Shown here in pieces: positions 7,601 through 9,309 of a stretch of 9,309 nucleotides of DNA. The stretch comes from an uncultured Prevotella sp. (GTDB lineage: Bacteria; Bacteroidota; Bacteroidia; Bacteroidales; Bacteroidaceae), in NCBI GenBank assembly GCA_900550635.1, contig URSZ01000098.1, forward strand, positions 1 to 9,309, read 5' to 3'. Made by a program: the position numbers and the translations under genes. Position 1 is the first letter of the stretch; every line of letters starts with the position of its first letter. The notes beneath the pieces were generated by a model. The model was not told the origin of the DNA, did no database searches, and saw nothing but the letters and a program-made list of their open reading frames with translations.

Positions 7601-7761
7601 TTGGCTTCGGTCATAACTACCACTGTCGGGGCGTTTAGGTCGGGGAACACGTCCACCTCGGTGTGATAAGCCGTATACAACCCGCCGATTACAAGCAGTA
7701 TTGAGGCTACAAGCACCAGCAGGCGGTTTTGCAGTGAAAAATGTATTATCTTGTTCAGCAT
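4642..7761 (-). CDS. czcA: Heavy-metal RND efflux pump (CusA/CzcA family)
   Basis: This 1039-residue inner-membrane metal/proton antiporter is the motor of the complex. Length and layout match the HME-RND family (about 1040). TM1 is at 11-31 followed by EVDVFPDLNAPTV (35-47); a first periplasmic porter loop runs to about 340, TM2-6 from 344 to 500, TM7 near 538-557, a second porter loop to about 865, and TM8-12 from 866 to 1022. TM4 reads AIGSLVDDAIVDVEN (398-412); Asp404 and Glu411 align with the proton-relay residues of CusA (D405, E412) and CzcA (D408, E415). The first Asp of the CzcA TM4 motif is Ala398 here. The three CusA metal-binding methionines (573, 623, 672) align by eye with Asn572, Glu624 and Ala667, so Cu(I)/Ag(I) transport is doubtful. 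The start at 7761 lies 12 bp after the adaptor gene stop. Confidence 0.95.
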   Translation of the reverse strand: MLNKIIHFSLQNRLLVLVASILLVIGGLYTAYHTEVDVFPDLNAPTVVVMTEANGMAAEEVEQLVTFPIETAVNGATHVRRVRSSSTTGFSVVWVEFDWDTDIYLARQIVSEKLATVDDDLPDNVGRPTLGPQSSILGEVLIVGLTADSTSMLDLRTLADTTIRPRLLSTGGVAQVAVLGGDIKEYQILLHPEKMKHYGVTLTEVLAVTKGMNQNTNGGVIYQYGNEYIVRGVVSTDNIKEIARAVIKTENGNPVMLADIADVKVGGQQPKLGLASIEGKPAVLLTVTKQPNTGTIELTERLEAALKDLQKNMPADVKVSTDIFRQSRFIDASINNVQDSLYEGAIFVVLVLFLFLANVRTTVISLITLPLSLLVSLMVLHYMGLSINTMSLGGLAIAIGSLVDDAIVDVENVWKHLRENRALPEGQRRPILEVVFNASREVRMPILNSTIIIIVSFLPLFYLSGMEGRMLIPLGIAFIVALFASTVVALTLTPVLCSYLLGYKVKGGNIPKEAFVAAWLKKHYRNGLLWALEHKKSVLGCTLALFAAAIGMFFTLGHSFLPSFNEGSFTINVSSLPGVSLEESDKIGRQAEELLLSIPEIQTVARKTGRAELDEHALGVNVSEIEAPFELKDRSHAELLDDVRHKLSTIVGANIEIGQPISHRIDAMLSGTQASIAIKLFGDDLNKMFAIGNRIKDAISDVEGIADLNVEQQIERPELTIVPKREMLAKYGIPLSDFNEFVRVNMAGEVVSQVYEERKNFNLIVRADEENRGTMERIRDIMIDGPNGEKIPLSNVADVVSSTGPNTINRENVKRKIVISANASGRDLRGVVNDIQERVDSQIQLPEGYHIEYGGQFESEQSASRILLLASIISIVIIFLLLYMQFRNALESGVILLNLPLALIGGVFTLLFTTGEVSIPAIIGFISLFGIATRNGMLLINRYNMLREEGVPLRESIVHGSLDRLNPILMTALCSALALIPLALRGGLPGNEIQSPMAKVILGGLLTSTFLNAFIIPIVYELMNRKNIIKQDTPTNNPQ

Positions 7762-7773
7762 GGCTGCGGATTA

Positions 7774-8922
7774 TTAATGGTTATGCGTGTGTGCGGGGAT
7801 GGCGTTGCTTGCCGAAGCCAGCTTGATGTGCACGGCACCGCGTGTCACTACGTTTTCGCCGGCTTTCAGTCCGCTGCAAATCTCCACCCGTTCGCCGTCA
7901 GATTCACCCAGCTTTACTTCGCGCTTCGTGTAACAGTCGGCGTCTTGTCTGATATAGACAAAGTTAAGTCCCTGTTCCTCTGTTATGGCGCTCACCGGCA
8001 GACTTATCACGCCTGTGCGTTTGTTTGTAAGCAGGTACACTTCGGCAAACGACCCGGGTATTATCCCGCCCACGTTGTTGAACTCGAACGTAACGGGTAT
8101 GTAAGCCGATACGCCCGCCGATGTCTTGCCGAAAGCCATAAGCCGCCCGCCCATGGCGCTGATGTCGTACACCTTGTCGCTGTAAGCCGTCTTGAACTTT
8201 GCTGACTTCAGGTTGCTCAGCTCGCCGTAGTACCTTTCGGGCACATCAGCCTTGAGATACAGCCTGCGGTTCTGCGTTACGCTGGCCAAAGGCTGCCCTA
8301 CGGCAACGTAGTCGCCTTCTTTCACGAGGCACGTCTTTATGTATCCCGATATGGGCGACTTTACGTCGGTCTCGCCCTTGTCGTTGCGCGATATGGCCTC
8401 GTAAGCCACGCGCGCGTTCTCGTATGCGGCTTTTGCGGCGTTGAAATCCTTTTCGGTAACAATCTTGTCTTTCACTAACTTCGCCGCGCGCTCATATTCC
8501 TTTTTTGTGGTTTCATAGGTTATGCGGGCGCGTTCCGATGGGTCGCCGTCCTGCAACTCCTTTCCCGAAATGGTGAACAGCGGCTTTCCTTTTGCTACGG
8601 CCATGCCTTCGGTTACGGGGCGCACGAACGAGACAATCCCCGGCACATTGGCCACAATTGTAGCCTCGTCGCCCGTGGCTTCCATTATCTTTCCGCCTAC
8701 GGGCACAACGCCGCAGAAGTCGCCTGCCACGGCCTGTTCCACTGCCACTCCGGCGGCCTTTGCCTTTTCCGGACTCATGACAATCTCGCCCGAGTGAGCA
8801 TGTTTTTCCTCCGCGTGTGCCTCTCCGGCCTCATCGTGCGCGGCATGGCTGTCGGCCTTGTGCCCGCACGACACCGCGAACGCAAGGCTTAGAACTCCTA
8901 AAATAAGTTTATCCTTAAGCAT
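7774..8922 (-). CDS. czcB: Periplasmic adaptor (membrane fusion protein) of the metal efflux pump, histidine-rich
   Basis: This 382-residue adaptor links pump and outer-membrane channel. The ATG at 8922 lies about 33 nt after the predicted transcription start. The frame runs further to 9168, but that would pass through the promoter. Residues 1-18 are a signal peptide and AVSC (16-19) is a plausible lipobox, so the protein is probably anchored by lipid. Residues 21-43 hold six histidines among acidic residues (H21, 26, 29, 36, 41, 43), a likely metal-binding tail as in CzcB-type adaptors; the C-terminus ends HTHNH. The order is the family one: lipoyl-like halves at about 85-120 and 184-215 (SPISGYIKTCLVKEGDYVAVGQ), alpha-helical hairpin 127-180, beta barrel 217-300 and membrane-proximal domain 303-370. 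It is the first gene of the operon. Zn, Co, Cd or Ni is more likely than Cu, but the substrate is inferred. Confidence 0.92.
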   Translation of the reverse strand: MLKDKLILGVLSLAFAVSCGHKADSHAAHDEAGEAHAEEKHAHSGEIVMSPEKAKAAGVAVEQAVAGDFCGVVPVGGKIMEATGDEATIVANVPGIVSFVRPVTEGMAVAKGKPLFTISGKELQDGDPSERARITYETTKKEYERAAKLVKDKIVTEKDFNAAKAAYENARVAYEAISRNDKGETDVKSPISGYIKTCLVKEGDYVAVGQPLASVTQNRRLYLKADVPERYYGELSNLKSAKFKTAYSDKVYDISAMGGRLMAFGKTSAGVSAYIPVTFEFNNVGGIIPGSFAEVYLLTNKRTGVISLPVSAITEEQGLNFVYIRQDADCYTKREVKLGESDGERVEICSGLKAGENVVTRGAVHIKLASASNAIPAHTHNH

Positions 8923-8954
8923 AAGAATTTTGATTGTTGTATGTTTCAAATTAT

Positions 8955-8990
8955 TATGCTGCAAAATTACGTATAAAACGCTGCAACTAA
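8955..8990 (-). promoter_or_regulatory. Promoter of the efflux operon, -7 box only
   Basis: The minus strand reads TAATTTTG at 8969-8962, a full match to the Bacteroidetes -7 consensus TAnnTTTG. Transcription would start near 8955, leaving about 33 nt of AT-rich leader without Shine-Dalgarno. No TTTG is found at the normal 19-21 bp spacing; the nearest TTG (8986-8984) is only 14 bp away. A weak -33 fits a promoter that depends on an activator. Confidence 0.55.
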
Positions 8991-9018
8991 GGTGCGAAGG
9001 AGTGCAACCCGGTTGCAA
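8960..9018. promoter_or_regulatory. Possible operator: TGCAA half-sites and a TGCAACC palindrome
   Basis: TGCAACC, one base, GGTTGCA at 9003-9017 is a perfect 7-bp inverted repeat. Direct TGCAA copies start at 8960, 8982 and 9003, spaced 22 and 21 bp, about two helical turns; the first overlaps the -7 box of the operon promoter. This is how a metal- or stress-responsive regulator site might look. No regulator is encoded in the window and no known operator consensus is matched. Confidence 0.4.
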
Positions 9019-9190
9019 ATGTCGGCAGTGCAATGAATCTTCCGGAACATTTTTGTGTGAGCGCAATGATTCTGTATAAATATGGCCTGTACCGCTGTGT
9101 AAGCGCGCGGTTATGTGCGGAATTTGCCGCAATGGCATAAAACGGCAGTCGCAACGCATGAAAAACAACGGTGAATATTCATTTTCGGAA

Positions 9191-9208
9191 GCGGGAAAAA
9201 CGTCCCGC
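9191..9208 (+). other. GC hairpin 52 nt before repeat copy C
   Basis: GCGGGA (9191-9196) pairs with TCCCGC (9203-9208) across a 6-nt loop, followed on the plus strand by AGTTTT. It resembles a weak plus-strand terminator, yet no plus-strand gene precedes it in the window. Similar GGGAAA-containing hairpins precede the box in copies A and B, so it may belong to the repeat element. Confidence 0.35.
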
Positions 9209-9260
9209 AGTTTTCACACGTTTTTGTGTCTTTGTTGCGGGGTGTGCAAAGGGGCAGGTA

Positions 9261-9309
9261 GGAGCAAAGAAAAAATAGGTCTGAGAAAATTTAAAAAAGG
9301 TCCGAGGAA
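9261..9309 (+). repeat. Intergenic repeat copy C, cut by the right window edge
   Basis: The plus strand carries the box GGAGCAAAGAAAAAAT (9261-9276), then a full 21-nt unit (9277-9297, beginning AGGTCTGAGAAAATTT) and the first 12 nt of a second (AGGTCCGAGGAA). Box and unit phase are identical to copies A and B, but the orientation is opposite. At least one more unit is expected beyond the edge. Confidence 0.75.

Larger units (their letters stand above)
8923..9260. other. Gene-free region upstream of the efflux operon
   Basis: No credible gene is seen on either strand; in particular no regulator gene. It holds the operon promoter, the TGCAA half-site cluster (8960-9018), an imperfect direct repeat GCAATGAATCT/GCAATGATTCT (9030-9040 and 9063-9073, start-to-start 33 bp) and the hairpin at 9191-9208. 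The 9074-9190 stretch shows nothing I can name. Confidence 0.65.

Noticed and set aside
8923..9168. Upstream start at 9168 for the adaptor gene
   Set aside because: The extension crosses the -7 box and half-site cluster, and buries the lipoprotein signal peptide that starts at 8922.

Overview
The window looks like a chromosomal piece of a Bacteroidota (probably Bacteroidales) genome. The promoters fit the Bacteroidetes type (a -7 box TAnnTTTG, upstream -33 TTG/TTTG, no Shine-Dalgarno). The left gene is a TonB-dependent receptor with the N-terminal carboxypeptidase-like domain common in that phylum, and the proteins are of Bacteroidota type. Genus cannot be told from the sequence. All five genes lie on the minus strand, so transcription runs right to left.

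Right part (8922 to 3467): a compact three-gene operon for a tripartite heavy-metal efflux pump of the HME-RND (CzcCBA/CusCBA) family, in the order adaptor, pump, outer-membrane channel. The adaptor gene is followed after 12 bp by the pump gene, whose stop overlaps the start of the channel gene (ATGA). The adaptor has a histidine-rich segment near its lipidated N-terminus and a histidine-rich C-terminal tail. The pump has the charged TM4 residues expected of a proton-driven metal exporter, but lacks the three methionines that CusA uses for Cu(I)/Ag(I), so a divalent metal is more likely. A promoter (-7 box 8962-8969) and a cluster of TGCAA half-sites lie upstream of the operon.

Middle (2325-2960): one small secreted protein of 211 residues that I do not recognise, with its own promoter. 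Left (1923 to beyond base 1): an outer-membrane TonB-dependent receptor, 641 codons present, with its C-terminal end outside the window.

The most unusual content is intergenic. Three copies of one repeat (2133-2211, 3291-3369, 9261-9309) share a 16-nt box, GGAGCAAAGAAAAAAT (14 of 16 in the middle copy), followed directly by units of exactly 21 nt built on a core like ATGTCTGACAT. Two copies have three units each; the third is cut by the right edge. The first two stand in the same orientation on either side of the small secreted gene; the third is inverted and upstream of the efflux operon. Each has a GC-rich hairpin 15-55 nt before the box. The middle copy contains a perfect inverted repeat with 20-bp arms. 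This looks like a dispersed, structured intergenic repeat family whose function I cannot assign.
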